Positions 8,627 to 18,633 are shown, numbered from the stretch's first letter. The stretch is 36,759 nt of DNA from Bacteroides sp. UBA7335 (GCA_002471185.1 DKPL01000024.1:17686-54444), one strand, 5' to 3'. Notes: a model not told the origin generated them from the letters alone. Numbers and translations are program-made.

Positions 8627-9316
8627 ATGTCGTGCATTTTAAATATTGAAACTTCAACTTCGGCTTGTTCAGTCGCTGTGAGTCAAGACGGAGCAACCAT
8701 TTTTATAAAAGAAGATCTGCAAGGACCTACTCATGCAGTATCCCTTGGAGTATTTGTAGATGAGGCTTTGGCTTTTGTTGATAGTCATGCTATACCGCTC
8801 GATGCAGTGGCAGTGAGTTGTGGTCCAGGTTCGTACACAGGATTGCGCATAGGAGTATCTATGGCCAAAGGTATCTGTTATGGGCGTAGTCTTCCACTTA
8901 TTGGTTTGCCTACACTCGAGGTTTTGTGTGTGCCTATTTTGCTTTATCACGATTTGCCCGAAGATGCTTTGCTTTGCCCCATGATAGATGCTCGTCGTAT
9001 GGAGGTTTATGCTGCCATATACAATCGTGCCCTTGGAGTAGTTAAAGAGACCTCAGCCGATATTATCGATGAAAACTCTTATCTGGAATATTTAGAGAAA
9101 CAACCGGTTTATTTCTTTGGAAATGGAGCCGCCAAGTGTCGCGAAAAGATAACTCATCCCAATGCTCATTTTATTGATGATATTCATCCTTTGGCCAAAA
9201 TGATGTTCCCGTTAGCTGAAAAAGCTGTTGCACTGGAAGATTATAAAGATGTAGCCTACTTTGAACCTTTTTATTTGAAAGAGTTTGTAGCCTCGATGCC
9301 TAAAAAACTTTTATAA
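8627..9316 (+). CDS. tsaB: tRNA threonylcarbamoyladenosine synthesis protein TsaB
   Basis: Cytoplasmic partner of TsaD in making the t6A modification at position 37 of ANN-decoding tRNAs. The protein has 229 residues, as expected. The N-terminus ILNIETSTSACSVAV is the actin-like ATPase-fold start typical of TsaB. The segment VSCGPGSYTGLRIGVSMAKG (about 63-82) is the family hallmark. It starts a plus-strand series of seven genes, and the next gene begins about 20 bases later. Confidence 0.96.
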   Translation: MSCILNIETSTSACSVAVSQDGATIFIKEDLQGPTHAVSLGVFVDEALAFVDSHAIPLDAVAVSCGPGSYTGLRIGVSMAKGICYGRSLPLIGLPTLEVLCVPILLYHDLPEDALLCPMIDARRMEVYAAIYNRALGVVKETSADIIDENSYLEYLEKQPVYFFGNGAAKCREKITHPNAHFIDDIHPLAKMMFPLAEKAVALEDYKDVAYFEPFYLKEFVASMPKKLL

Positions 9317-9336
9317 CTTTGAAATATTCATTTCTT

Positions 9337-9951
9337 ATGCAATATAATACCCAACAAAAAAGAATGCCGTTGCCCGAATACGGACGCAGCATACAAAATA
9401 TGGTAGACCACGCACTAACTGTCGAAGATCGTGCCGAACGTCAACGTTGTGCTAATACCATAATTAATATAATGGGAAATATGTTTCCACACCTGCGCGA
9501 TGTGCCCGACTTTAAACATAAACTATGGGACCATTTAGCTATTATGTCCGATTTTAAACTGGATATAGACTATCCATATGAAGTGATACGCAAAGATAAT
9601 CTGATAACAAAGCCAGATTCTATTAACTATCCGGCTACTCGTATTCATTATCGCCACTACGGTCGCACGCTCGAGGTTCTGATTAGAAAAGCATGCGAGT
9701 TTCCCGAAGGCGACGAAAAAAGAAACCTGGTAGCATTAATTTGCAATCACATGAAGAAGGATTTCATGGCTTGGAATAAAGACACGGTAGACGATCGTAA
9801 AATAGCCGATGACCTATATGAGCTATCGGAAGGCAAGCTACAAATGACTGACGATATTATTCGACTAATGGCAACTCGTTTAAATCAAAACTATCGCCCA
9901 AAGAATAATTATCAAAATAATCGCAGTAATAATCAGCGTAAAAAATATTGA
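9337..9951 (+). CDS. DUF4290 family protein
   Basis: Conserved Bacteroidetes protein of unknown function, 204 residues from ATG 9337. An upstream TTG at 9319 is in frame, but the family usually begins at the M-Y-N-T-Q segment, so the ATG is preferred. Its signature is the LPEYGRSIQNMVDH block near the N-terminus followed by a helical domain (RAERQRCANTIINIMGNMFP). The last 20 or so residues are low-complexity and rich in Asn, Arg and Lys, resembling RNA-binding tails. There is no signal peptide or membrane segment. It sits between tsaB and murA, a placement that recurs in Bacteroidales. Confidence 0.85.
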   Translation: MQYNTQQKRMPLPEYGRSIQNMVDHALTVEDRAERQRCANTIINIMGNMFPHLRDVPDFKHKLWDHLAIMSDFKLDIDYPYEVIRKDNLITKPDSINYPATRIHYRHYGRTLEVLIRKACEFPEGDEKRNLVALICNHMKKDFMAWNKDTVDDRKIADDLYELSEGKLQMTDDIIRLMATRLNQNYRPKNNYQNNRSNNQRKKY

Positions 9952-9997
9952 TTATCGTTTTAAATACAGATTTAATCACCACTAAAACACAATCACC

Positions 9998-11302
9998 ATG
10001 GCTTCATTTGTAATCGAAGGAGGGCATCGACTTTGTGGAGAAATTCGTCCGCAGGGTGCCAAGAATGAGGTGTTGCAAATCATTTGTGCTACACTACTTA
10101 CTGCCGAAGAGGTAGTCGTGAATAATATACCCGATATTCTCGATGTCAACAACTTGATTCAGTTGATGCGCGACATGGGAGTGACTGTTAAAAAACTAGG
10201 TATTGACAGTTATAGCTTCCAAGCATCCTCGGTAGATATGGCTTATCTCGAAAGCGATGAGTTCTTAAAGAAGTGTTCTAGTCTGCGTGGTTCGGTAATG
10301 CTTATCGGTCCAATGTTGGCACGCTTTGGAAAAGCGGTGATATCAAAACCCGGTGGAGACAAGATTGGTCGCCGTCGTCTTGATACACATTTTCTTGGTA
10401 TGCAAACACTAGGAGCTCAATTTAGCTACAATGAGAAACGTGGAGTTTACATTATTTCTGCTGATGAACTACATGGTAACTATATGCTGCTCGATGAAGC
10501 CTCGGTGACGGGTACTGCTAACATCGTGATGGCAGCTGTTTTTGCGAAAGGCATCACTACCATATACAATGCAGCTTGCGAACCCTACTTGCAACAACTT
10601 TGCAAAATGCTTAACAGCATGGGAGCTCGTATCAGTGGTATTGCCTCAAACCTCCTCACTATCGAAGGAGTAGAAGAATTGCATGGCACTGTGCACACGG
10701 TGTTGCCCGATATGATTGAAGTTGGTAGCTTCATTGGCATGGCAGCCATGACTAAAAGCGAGATAACAATAAAGGATGTTTCGTATGACAACTTAGGCAT
10801 CATCCCCGAAAGTTTTCGTCGATTAGGCATAAAGCTTGAACAACGTGGTGATGATATCTTTGTTCCGGCACAAGACCATTATGAAATCGAATCGTTTATT
10901 GATGGTTCTATTATGACCATAGCCGATGCACCTTGGCCCGGACTTACCCCCGACTTGTTGAGCGTGCTGCTTGTGGTAGCTACTCAAGCCAATGGTAGTG
11001 TACTTATCCATCAGAAGATGTTCGAAAGTAGACTCTTCTTTGTTGATAAACTGATTGATATGGGCGCTCAAATTATTCTTTGCGACCCGCATCGTGCAGT
11101 TGTAATTGGTCACGACCATCGTTTTACACTAAGAGGCGGCAATATGACCTCACCCGATATTCGTGCCGGAATAGCACTGCTTATCGCTGCCATGAGTGCC
11201 GATGGCATCAGCCGCATACATAATATTGAGCAAATAGATCGTGGCTATCAAGACATTGAACGCCGATTAAATGCTATTGGAGCAAGAATTACACGTATAT
11301 GA
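9998..11302 (+). CDS. murA: UDP-N-acetylglucosamine 1-carboxyvinyltransferase, Asp active-site variant
   Basis: Cytoplasmic enzyme that transfers enolpyruvate from PEP to UDP-GlcNAc, the first committed step of peptidoglycan synthesis. The protein has 434 residues, close to the norm. Lys22 in the GAKNE motif is the expected catalytic lysine, and the TPDLLSV segment carries the conserved aspartate. The catalytic loop reads [16 protein letters not shown], so the Cys of the E. coli enzyme (Cys115) is Asp121 here. In other bacteria the Cys-to-Asp form is active and insensitive to fosfomycin; resistance here is inferred. The stop overlaps the rimM start by 4 bases (ATGA). Confidence 0.96.
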   Translation: MASFVIEGGHRLCGEIRPQGAKNEVLQIICATLLTAEEVVVNNIPDILDVNNLIQLMRDMGVTVKKLGIDSYSFQASSVDMAYLESDEFLKKCSSLRGSVMLIGPMLARFGKAVISKPGGDKIGRRRLDTHFLGMQTLGAQFSYNEKRGVYIISADELHGNYMLLDEASVTGTANIVMAAVFAKGITTIYNAACEPYLQQLCKMLNSMGARISGIASNLLTIEGVEELHGTVHTVLPDMIEVGSFIGMAAMTKSEITIKDVSYDNLGIIPESFRRLGIKLEQRGDDIFVPAQDHYEIESFIDGSIMTIADAPWPGLTPDLLSVLLVVATQANGSVLIHQKMFESRLFFVDKLIDMGAQIILCDPHRAVVIGHDHRFTLRGGNMTSPDIRAGIALLIAAMSADGISRIHNIEQIDRGYQDIERRLNAIGARITRI

Positions 11303-11844
11303 TAAAAAAAGAAGAAGTATATAAAATAGGTATGTTCAATAAGCCTCACGGCATACATGGCGAAATCTCATTTACATTTACCGATGATGTTTTCGACCGT
11401 GCCGATTGCGACTACCTCATCTGTCAGCTCGACGGAATCTTTGTTCCTTTCTTTGTAGAGGAGTATCGTTTTCGCTCAGACTCTACTGCCCTCATCAAAT
11501 TAGAAGGCATAGAAACTGCCGAAAAGGCTCGTATGTTTACCAATGTTGATGTTTACTTTCCGCTAAAATATGCAGCCGAAGCAACTGAGGATGATGAACT
11601 GACATGGAACTTCTTTGTGGGGTGTCGCATAGAAGATGTAAACCATGGCTTACTGGGTACAATAATCGAAGTCGATATGACAACTATCAATACGCTATTT
11701 GTGATAGAACGTCCCGATGGCGAAGAATTACTGATACCGGCTCAAGATGAGTTTATGGTAGATATCGATCAAGAGCAACGTTTAGTTACTGTCGAACTCC
11801 CTGAAGGACTTATTGATATAGACGGTTTAGAATCAATTGATTGA
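11299..11844 (+). CDS. rimM: Ribosome maturation factor RimM
   Basis: Cytoplasmic assembly factor for the 30S head. The protein has 181 residues, as is typical. The N-terminal RimM domain carries the [17 protein letters not shown] motif near residues 10-26. A C-terminal PRC-barrel domain begins near the conserved [20 protein letters not shown] segment (about 100-120) and contains [11 protein letters not shown]. It overlaps murA by 4 bases, which implies coupled translation. Confidence 0.94.
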   Translation: MIKKEEVYKIGMFNKPHGIHGEISFTFTDDVFDRADCDYLICQLDGIFVPFFVEEYRFRSDSTALIKLEGIETAEKARMFTNVDVYFPLKYAAEATEDDELTWNFFVGCRIEDVNHGLLGTIIEVDMTTINTLFVIERPDGEELLIPAQDEFMVDIDQEQRLVTVELPEGLIDIDGLESID

Positions 11845-11890
11845 TTGTTAAATTGATTGAAGAAAGGAGTTACTACTGTAGCTAATTGAT

Positions 11891-11898
11891 TACTTTTG
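11891..11898 (+). promoter_or_regulatory. -7 element of an internal promoter before the M23 gene
   Basis: TACTTTTG matches TAnnTTTG exactly and is followed by C. It lies 21 bases before ATG 11920. No TTG is found at the -33 distance. It would allow the M23-dxr-rseP genes to be transcribed apart from murA-rimM, and it makes the alternative TTG start at 11896 unlikely, since that codon overlaps the element. Confidence 0.4.
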
Positions 11899-11919
11899 CC
11901 TTATATAATAAAAAAAACA

Positions 11920-12780
11920 ATGGCAAAAAAGAAGAAGAATAAGGCTTTTTGGAGCAACATAAAATTTAAATATAAAATCAGCATTATCAATGAGAATACT
12001 CTTGAGGAGGTTGCTGGTTTGCATGTGTCCAAACTTAATGGAGTTTCGGTGCTATTGGTTGTTCTTACTATCTTGTTTATGATTGCTGCGGCTATTATAG
12101 CATTCACTCCTTTGCGAAACTATTTACCAGGCTATATGAACTCCGACATTCGTCGGCAAATTGTAGATAATGCTTTGAAGCTCGACTCTATTCAAGGACT
12201 TGCTGATAGGCAAAATCTCTATATCATGAGTATTCAGGATATCTTTAGTGGCAATGTGAAGGCCGACTCTGTGGCAAGCATCGACTCGCTCACAGCAGTG
12301 CGCGAAGATTCACTGATTGAGCGTACCATGCGCGAAGAGGAGTTTAGACGTCAATACGAAGAAGCTGAAAAATATAACTTAACCTCAATTGTATCACAAC
12401 CCAAAGCCGAGGGGCTCATCTTTTATCGTCCTACTCGTGGCATGATATCTAGTCAGTTTGATGCCGACAAGCGTCACTATGGTACCGATATTGCTGCAAC
12501 ACCCAATGAAAGTGTTCTTTCGGTTCTCGACGGAACGGTCGTGTTTAGCAGTTATACCGCCGAAACTGGGTATGTGATTGGTGTGCAACACAATCAAGGT
12601 TACATGTCTATTTACAAACATCTTGGTTCGCTCTTAAAACGCGAAGGAGATAAAGTAAAAGGTGGAGAAGCCATTGCATTGGTCGGAAATACCGGGTCAT
12701 TAAGTACCGGCCCGCACTTGCACTTTGAACTTTGGGATAAAGGCCGTGCTGTCAATCCCGAAAACTATATCGTATTCTAA
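11920..12780 (+). CDS. M23 family metallopeptidase, membrane-anchored
   Basis: Predicted peptidoglycan endopeptidase or division activator of 286 residues from ATG 11920. A lysine-rich cytoplasmic tail (MAKKKKNK) is followed by one membrane helix at about 42-65. A periplasmic helical stretch of about 100 residues with mixed charge may be a coiled coil. The C-terminal LytM domain keeps the zinc ligands: H186 and D190 in RHYGTDIA, and HLHFE (H266, H268). The catalytic site appears complete, so it is probably an active enzyme and not an EnvC-type degenerate one. dxr follows after 5 bases. Confidence 0.92.
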   Translation: MAKKKKNKAFWSNIKFKYKISIINENTLEEVAGLHVSKLNGVSVLLVVLTILFMIAAAIIAFTPLRNYLPGYMNSDIRRQIVDNALKLDSIQGLADRQNLYIMSIQDIFSGNVKADSVASIDSLTAVREDSLIERTMREEEFRRQYEEAEKYNLTSIVSQPKAEGLIFYRPTRGMISSQFDADKRHYGTDIAATPNESVLSVLDGTVVFSSYTAETGYVIGVQHNQGYMSIYKHLGSLLKREGDKVKGGEAIALVGNTGSLSTGPHLHFELWDKGRAVNPENYIVF

Positions 12781-12785
12781 CTATC

Positions 12786-13952
12786 ATGACACAAAAAATA
12801 AAGAAAAAACAAATTGCTATATTAGGCTCAACAGGGTCTATTGGAACTCAGGCCCTGCAGGTTATAGAAGAACATCCCGACTTATACGAAGTCTATGCTA
12901 TCACTGCCAACAATCAGGTAGATATGCTTATTGCACAGGCTCGCAAGTTTCAACCCGAAGCTGTGGTAATAGCTAACGAAGATAAATATGCCGAGTTGAA
13001 AGAGGCACTTTCTGACTTACCTATCAAGGTTTATGCAGGTAGCGAAGCCATTTGCCAAATTGTAGAATCGGCTCCTATTGATATTGTACTAACTGCTATG
13101 GTAGGATATGCTGGCTTAAAACCTACCATTAGTGCCATCAAAGCTCGCAAAATGATCGCTTTAGCCAATAAAGAAACATTGGTGGTGGCAGGTGAGTTGA
13201 TAAACAATCTTGCTCAGCAATATCGCACTCCAATTCTTCCTGTCGATTCAGAGCACTCTGCTATTTTTCAATGTTTGTCCGGCGAAGTTGGCAACCCCAT
13301 TGAAAAGATTATATTGACAGCATCGGGAGGTCCTTTTCGTGAGTTTACTTATGAGCAATTGCAAACTGCTACTTTGCAGCAAGCATTGAAGCATCCAAAC
13401 TGGGAAATGGGAGCAAAGATAACCATTGACTCGGCCAGCATGATAAACAAAGGTTTCGAAGCAATCGAGGCTAAATGGTTGTTTGGGGTTCATCCCGATC
13501 AGATTGAAGTGGTGATACATCCTCAATCCATCATACACTCGATGGTACAGTTTGAAGATAGCTCTATCAAAGCTCAAATGGGTATGCCCGATATGCGTTT
13601 GCCTATTCAGTATGCTTTTTCATATCCCGACCGTGTTCGTTCGTCATTCGAGCGTTTAGATTTTGCAAAATACAGCACACTGACTTTTGAGCAACCCGAC
13701 GTGACACGTTTCAGAAACTTAGCATTAGCTTACGAAGCCATGTACCGTGGTGGAAATATGCCTTGTATCATTAATGCTGCCAATGAAATAGCTGTTGAAG
13801 CCTTTTTGGGAGAACGCATTGGCTTTCTAGCAATGAGTAACATCATCGAGAAAACTATGCAGCATACTTCATTTATTGCTCAACCCACTTACGATGATTA
13901 TGTTGCTACTGATGCCGAAGCTCGTCGTATTGCAGCCGAAATGATTTTATAG
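12786..13952 (+). CDS. dxr: 1-deoxy-D-xylulose-5-phosphate reductoisomerase
   Basis: Cytoplasmic NADPH-dependent enzyme that makes 2-C-methyl-D-erythritol 4-phosphate in the MEP isoprenoid pathway, which supplies undecaprenyl phosphate and quinone side chains. The protein has 388 residues, as is typical. The nucleotide-binding motif ILGSTGSIGTQAL is at 12-24. The metal and substrate residues are in PVDSEHSAIFQC, TASGGPF, and KITIDSASMINKGFEAIEA. HPQSIIHSMV is also conserved. It sits 5 bases after the M23 gene and 54 bases before rseP. Confidence 0.97.
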   Translation: MTQKIKKKQIAILGSTGSIGTQALQVIEEHPDLYEVYAITANNQVDMLIAQARKFQPEAVVIANEDKYAELKEALSDLPIKVYAGSEAICQIVESAPIDIVLTAMVGYAGLKPTISAIKARKMIALANKETLVVAGELINNLAQQYRTPILPVDSEHSAIFQCLSGEVGNPIEKIILTASGGPFREFTYEQLQTATLQQALKHPNWEMGAKITIDSASMINKGFEAIEAKWLFGVHPDQIEVVIHPQSIIHSMVQFEDSSIKAQMGMPDMRLPIQYAFSYPDRVRSSFERLDFAKYSTLTFEQPDVTRFRNLALAYEAMYRGGNMPCIINAANEIAVEAFLGERIGFLAMSNIIEKTMQHTSFIAQPTYDDYVATDAEARRIAAEMIL

Positions 13953-14006
13953 TCTGGTGCTGTCTTCTTAAGATAAGAATAATAATAAATAAATATAGAA
14001 AGTTTA

Positions 14007-15359
14007 ATGGAAACATTTTTTATTCGTGCCCTACAGTTAATAATGAGTCTCTCACTGTTGGTATTAATCCACGAAGGAGGTCACTTCCTGTTTGCGCGAC
14101 TCTTCAAAGTGCGTGTCGAGAAATTTTGTTTGTTTTTCGACCCTTGGTTCACACTGTTTAAGTTTAAACCCAAAAATAGTGATACTGAGTATGCACTTGG
14201 CTGGTTGCCTCTTGGCGGATATGTGAAAATAGCCGGTATGATAGACGAATCGATGGATACAGAGCAAATGAAGCAACCCATGAAGCCTTGGGAGTTTCGT
14301 GCAAAACCGGCATGGCAACGACTTTTGGTCATGGTAGGTGGTGTGTTGTTTAACTTTATCACTGCTTTGTTTATCTACTCAATGATTCTTTATGCTTGGG
14401 GCGATGAATACATTCGTGTAAGTGATGCTCCAATTGGAATGACTTTCAATCAAACCGCTAAGAATATCGGGTTTCAAGATGGCGATGTTTTGATTGCAGC
14501 CGATGGGGTGGCTTTTGATCGTTACAATGAGAAGATGTTGACTCAGGTAGCTGATGCTCGCATTGTTACAGTGCAGCGTGATGGCAACGAAGCTGCTGTT
14601 TACATTCCAGAAGATTTTATGCAACGTTTGCTGACCGACAGCATTAAGTTTGCAGCATTTCGTATCCCTTATGTGATTGATAGCGTATTTGTTAACTCTC
14701 CTGCTGCTCAAGCCGGATTGGCTAAAGGCGATAGTATAATTGCACTGGATGGAATTTCGGTATCATTTATAGAGTTTCTAGAAGCAATGGGCAAACGTCG
14801 TGATCAAAAATTGGGATACAATAATGATAGCATTGACTTGCACCAGATTGCATTAACTTATATTCGTGCCGGACAAGAACATACTGCTGTGTTGAAGGCC
14901 GATTCTGCTTTTCGAATTGGAGTAGCCGCATGTTCGCCTGCACAAGTGATGCCACTTATCACTAAAGAATATGGATTTCTTGAGTCATTTCCTGCTGGGA
15001 CACAGTTAGGAGTAGAGAAGTTGAAAGGCTATGTAAACAATATGAAATATGTGTTCTCTAAAGAAGGGGCAAAACAAATCGGTGGGTTTGGAACTATTGC
15101 TAGCATCTTTCCAACTACTTGGGATTGGCATCAGTTTTGGTATATGACTGCCTTTCTTTCTATCATTTTGGCCTTTATGAATATTTTGCCTATTCCGGCA
15201 CTCGATGGCGGGCATGTGCTTTTCTTGATTTATGAAATTATAGCGCGTCGCAAACCAAGCGATAAATTTATGGAATATGCTCAAATGGCAGGTATGCTAT
15301 TGCTGTTTGGTCTACTAATCTGGGCAAACTTTAATGATGTGTTACGCTTCTTTTTCTAA
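14007..15359 (+). CDS. rseP: RseP family site-2 intramembrane zinc metalloprotease
   Basis: Inner-membrane protease of 450 residues that cleaves membrane-spanning segments of regulators; in E. coli it completes anti-sigma-E release. The zinc motif HEGGH (H22, E23, H26) lies in the first helix and the third ligand is D400 in LPIPALDGGH, so the site is complete. A periplasmic region of about 140-310 holds two PDZ-like segments, each with a GD-containing carboxylate loop: IGFQDGDVLIAADG and AGLAKGDSIIALDG. The dxr-rseP pairing is common in bacteria. No sigma/anti-sigma pair is in the window, so its substrate is unknown. A strong terminator follows after 27 bases. Confidence 0.95.
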   Translation: METFFIRALQLIMSLSLLVLIHEGGHFLFARLFKVRVEKFCLFFDPWFTLFKFKPKNSDTEYALGWLPLGGYVKIAGMIDESMDTEQMKQPMKPWEFRAKPAWQRLLVMVGGVLFNFITALFIYSMILYAWGDEYIRVSDAPIGMTFNQTAKNIGFQDGDVLIAADGVAFDRYNEKMLTQVADARIVTVQRDGNEAAVYIPEDFMQRLLTDSIKFAAFRIPYVIDSVFVNSPAAQAGLAKGDSIIALDGISVSFIEFLEAMGKRRDQKLGYNNDSIDLHQIALTYIRAGQEHTAVLKADSAFRIGVAACSPAQVMPLITKEYGFLESFPAGTQLGVEKLKGYVNNMKYVFSKEGAKQIGGFGTIASIFPTTWDWHQFWYMTAFLSIILAFMNILPIPALDGGHVLFLIYEIIARRKPSDKFMEYAQMAGMLLLFGLLIWANFNDVLRFFF

Positions 15360-15386
15360 AGAAGCAGTATAAGCACTTATATACAA

Positions 15387-15440
15387 AAGCCCCGCATCTA
15401 ATGAGTGATATTGAAACTCATCAGATGCGGGGCTTCTTTT
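15387..15440. terminator. Bidirectional terminator between rseP and nrdG
   Basis: A 13-bp GC-rich stem (15387-15399 with 15423-15435) extends by 6 bp (401-406 with 416-421) across one mismatch. CTTTT follows on the plus strand and TTTTGTATA on the minus strand. It lies between the converging rseP and nrdG stops. Confidence 0.92.
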
Positions 15441-15450
15441 GGATAGAGGT

Positions 15451-15909
15451 CTATCGTAATTTTAATATTCGCTGATTATTACTTCCTCTAAATTCAAGAT
15501 AAGGCGAATAGAGTTCTTTTATAAATCGCCCATCGACCAAAACATCAATATAGGGTAGGATAGCAGCCAATTGTGGCGCTGCTTCAATCTCTTCGAGTGT
15601 ATATCCGGTGTAGCACCATATGTTTAATCCGGTAGCCTCTTTTACTCGTTTTATTAAAAGTAGAAAAGCTTCGGGGTGATAAAAAGGATCACCACCCGAA
15701 AATGTTACTCCGTCTAGCAAGGGGTTAGCATTGATTTCATCAATAATACTTATGATGCGCTCTTCGGTCAATGTTTCGCCTGCACTAGGGTTCCAACTAG
15801 TAGGATTGTGGCAGCCTCGACAACGGTGCTCACATCCGGCTAAATAGATTGAATACCGGATGCCTTCACCATCAACTATCGTCTCCGGATAGGTATATAA
15901 TAAATTCAT
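15451..15909 (-). CDS. nrdG: Anaerobic ribonucleotide reductase-activating protein
   Basis: Radical-SAM activase that installs the glycyl radical on NrdD. The protein has 152 residues, as is typical. The cluster-binding CxxxCxxC motif is C26, C30 and C33 in [10 protein letters not shown]. The SAM-binding GGDPF motif (VTFSGGDPF) follows. It begins 5 bases after nrdD and shares its leader, so it should be under the same cobalamin riboswitch. Confidence 0.96.
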   Translation of the reverse strand: MNLLYTYPETIVDGEGIRYSIYLAGCEHRCRGCHNPTSWNPSAGETLTEERIISIIDEINANPLLDGVTFSGGDPFYHPEAFLLLIKRVKEATGLNIWCYTGYTLEEIEAAPQLAAILPYIDVLVDGRFIKELYSPYLEFRGSNNQRILKLR

Positions 15910-15914
15910 GGAAT

Positions 15915-18311
15915 TTATAGATGCTTCACACGGTCGTTTTCTTCTGCACGTTTAGCAGAGTTCCACGAACCTAAATCGCCAGTTAGGTAACCTGTGATTC
16001 TGCGCATACGCAAAATGTTTTCACTTTGACAAACCGGACATTTATCGTAGATTACTCCTTTGTATCCACAGTTGTGACAAGTGTCAACCGGGTGGTTGAT
16101 AGACCCATATCCAATATTTTCATCGTGCATTACTTTGACAATTTTAGCAATGGCACGAATATTCTTTTGTGCCTCTCCGTCTAGCTCTACATAAGTAATG
16201 TGTCCACCGCGAGTAATGGCATGGAAAGGAGCTTCACGCTTAATTTTTTCTACAATAGAAATAGGTTCTCTTACGTCAACATGGAATGAGTTGATATAGT
16301 AATCTCTATCGGTTACACCTTCAATCTCTCCATACTTGCGACGATCCATGCGAGTGAAGCGTCCTGACAGTCCTTCGGCAGGTGTGGCTAATACCGAGTA
16401 GTTCAATTCATATTTAGACTTAAACTCATCAGCAACTTTATTCATTTCAAGGATTGCCTCGTGTAGTGTATTCCACGACTTGTCGCTATGTCCGTGACCT
16501 TTGCCATAAAGTGCTACCATCGCATTGTGTCCACCGATAAAACCGATACCCAATGTTCCGCTGCGAAGCACATCGCCCACTTCATCATTGGGTTGTAAAT
16601 TGCAACCACCTTTCCAAACGTCATTACCCATCATAAATGGGAACTGGCGCGCTAGTGCTGTGCGTTGATATTGATAACGAGTATAAAGTTGTTCTCCTAC
16701 TAGAATCGCCTTTTCGCGTATTGACTCCAAGAAAATCTCTTTGGCCTTACGTTCTACCGCATCAATATTTCGGTTATCATCTACCATGTTTTCAGCTTTA
16801 ATGCGTGCTTCGATAGCCAAACGAGGCATGTTGATAGTCGTAAACGAAAGGTTTCCACGTCCCAATGAGCTCTTCTCGCCAGCTATATTTTCGTATACAC
16901 GAGTACGGCATCCCATTGTTGCCAATTCGTATCGGTAACGTTTTGGGTCGTTAGCATCCCACAACTCATTTTGGTTGAATGGCGTATCCAAGAACATAAA
17001 GTTAGGAAACAGTGCCTTAGCTGTAGTTCTACATGCCTGAAGAAATAGATCGAAATTAGGACTTTCAAACTCCATTTCACCCTTCTCAGCCGCTTCAAAG
17101 TTGGTCATAGCCTTTTGCAAGTCGGCCTCAGAGTATGAAACCCCATTCTTTATTTTAAAAATCTGAATCGGGAATACCGGCACTTCACCTCTTGTTCCTA
17201 ATCCTTCGATGGTAGTTTTGAGTAACTCTTCAATTACCATGCGACCTTCGGCCGAAGTGTCTGTTCCATAATTGATAGAGCTAAACACTACCTGATTTCC
17301 ACCACGTGAGTGCATTGTGTTGAGATTATGAATAAATCCCTCCATTGCTTGGTGGGTATCTTTGCGAGTTTGCTTATAAGCCTTTTCGATGATACCATTC
17401 AACTGTCGTTCGCTGATAGTGATTTGAACTTGCTCTAAAGCTAGGCGTAGGCTATTAATCTCATCGTTCGAAGGAGAGATTGAATTGAGGTGTTGTTTAA
17501 CCAATGTGCGAATCTCTTTCTCCTCCAAATGCAACTCTGTTTGTTCCATCTGCATAAAAAAGCTGATGAAAGAAGCTAAATGTTTTCTGAATGATTTGCT
17601 AACTCCTTTAGCCATGAAAAAATCGAAAGCCGGGATAGCCTGTCCCCCATGTTGCTCGTTCTGGTTGGTTTGGAATATGATGGTAGCAAGAGTGGCATAG
17701 CTTTGAATACTTTGTGGGGTACGGATGCTACCGTTTTTGGTACGGAAGCCTCTTTCAAAAAGGTCGTCCATATCGTATTGGATACACGTTGTGGTTTTTG
17801 TAGGATAATAGTCCAAATCGTGTATGTGAATATCGCCCAACTGATGTGCTTCAGCATATTGTTTAGGAAGCAAATACCTATAGGTGTAATCCTTGGTTAC
17901 CTCTGATGCAAAAGTCATCATTTGTCCCGCAGGAGTATGACTACTCATATTAGCATTGCTCAGATTTACATCATTCTTATCAATAGCTACGATGCCATCC
18001 ATCACATGCTTCATTTGAGTTTTCTTGTCACGCTCGGTATTTCTCCATTCGCGATAGATAATGTATTTTTTAGCTACCTCAGGACGAATCTTCATCAGCT
18101 CTTTTTCTACCAAATCTTGAATTTCTTCAACAGTAATGGTTGGGGTGGAAAAACGACTAATCACGTTCATTGTGATGTCTGCAATAAGTTGAGGAGTCTC
18201 ATTTACTCCTGTTGCATCAAATGCTTTAGAAATAGCATTTTTGATTTTACTGATAGAGAAATCTTCTCTTTTACCATCACGTTTGATGATACAAATTTCT
18301 GCGTAGTTCAT
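15915..18311 (-). CDS. nrdD: Anaerobic (class III) ribonucleoside-triphosphate reductase
   Basis: Oxygen-sensitive glycyl-radical enzyme that makes dNTPs from NTPs and does not need vitamin B12. The protein has 798 residues. An N-terminal ATP-cone (about 5-100, starting [20 protein letters not shown]) gives allosteric control. The zinc site is C745, C748, C758 and C761, and the glycyl radical residue is G774 in RITGYL. nrdG follows after 5 bases. Upstream lie the cobalamin riboswitch (18405-18560) and a good -7 element at 18584-18591. The presence of this enzyme implies anaerobic growth. The riboswitch suggests that another, B12-dependent (class II) reductase exists elsewhere in the genome; this is inference. 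Confidence 0.97.
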   Translation of the reverse strand: MNYAEICIIKRDGKREDFSISKIKNAISKAFDATGVNETPQLIADITMNVISRFSTPTITVEEIQDLVEKELMKIRPEVAKKYIIYREWRNTERDKKTQMKHVMDGIVAIDKNDVNLSNANMSSHTPAGQMMTFASEVTKDYTYRYLLPKQYAEAHQLGDIHIHDLDYYPTKTTTCIQYDMDDLFERGFRTKNGSIRTPQSIQSYATLATIIFQTNQNEQHGGQAIPAFDFFMAKGVSKSFRKHLASFISFFMQMEQTELHLEEKEIRTLVKQHLNSISPSNDEINSLRLALEQVQITISERQLNGIIEKAYKQTRKDTHQAMEGFIHNLNTMHSRGGNQVVFSSINYGTDTSAEGRMVIEELLKTTIEGLGTRGEVPVFPIQIFKIKNGVSYSEADLQKAMTNFEAAEKGEMEFESPNFDLFLQACRTTAKALFPNFMFLDTPFNQNELWDANDPKRYRYELATMGCRTRVYENIAGEKSSLGRGNLSFTTINMPRLAIEARIKAENMVDDNRNIDAVERKAKEIFLESIREKAILVGEQLYTRYQYQRTALARQFPFMMGNDVWKGGCNLQPNDEVGDVLRSGTLGIGFIGGHNAMVALYGKGHGHSDKSWNTLHEAILEMNKVADEFKSKYELNYSVLATPAEGLSGRFTRMDRRKYGEIEGVTDRDYYINSFHVDVREPISIVEKIKREAPFHAITRGGHITYVELDGEAQKNIRAIAKIVKVMHDENIGYGSINHPVDTCHNCGYKGVIYDKCPVCQSENILRMRRITGYLTGDLGSWNSAKRAEENDRVKHL

Positions 18312-18404
18312 AACTTTAACTCCCGAAAGCTTTTAAAAATTAATAATAAGATGATAAATGTGGGACAACAAGGTTTCACCCATCGACCATTGTCAATGCG
18401 TACA

Positions 18405-18560
18405 CTTTTAGAGTCCCTTCCGGTAGGTCTTCTGACTTATCCCTCCCCTGAACGCCTTCCCACAAAAAGAAAATGCAGTGGCATATTGTTCAGATTCTTA
18501 GGGAATTACAGCAGCGGGTACTGTCGCCGAATTTCACAGCGTTCCCTCATGACTAAACCT
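18405..18560 (-). promoter_or_regulatory. Cobalamin riboswitch in the nrdDG leader
   Basis: On the minus strand the 5' core reads GAGGGAACGCTGTGAAATTC (18547-18528), continuing through GGCGACAGTACCCGCTGCTG to TAATTCCC. This matches the cobalamin aptamer pattern GGGAA..GGTG.AA.TCC..GC.G..CCCGC..CTGTAA. The 3' B12 box AGTCAGAAGACCTACC (18437-18422) differs from consensus at two positions. A P1-like pairing can be drawn between TTTAGTC (near 18557) and GACTCTAAA (18415-18407). A hairpin in 18364-18394, between aptamer and start codon, could be the expression platform, but it lacks a T tract, so control may be at translation. By precedent, B12 should lower nrdDG expression. Confidence 0.9.
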
Positions 18561-18583
18561 CTTTTTAGTTCCGGATTTGAGTG

Positions 18584-18591
18584 CAAAGATA
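18584..18591 (-). promoter_or_regulatory. -7 element of the nrdDG promoter
   Basis: TATCTTTG on the minus strand fits TAnnTTTG exactly and is followed by C. It would start transcription near 18577, just before the riboswitch 5' side, which supports both calls. No TTG lies at -33. Instead a perfect 6-bp dyad AATAGC-N6-GCTATT (18603-18620) covers that position. Confidence 0.6.
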
Positions 18592-18633
18592 GAAGTAATC
18601 TTAATAGCCTGATAGCTATTTAACATTAAATTT

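Noticed and set aside
17922..18623. 233-codon plus-strand ORF antisense to nrdD and its leader
   Set aside because: It runs across the antisense of the nrdD N-terminus and the cobalamin riboswitch, and its protein has no recognisable domain.
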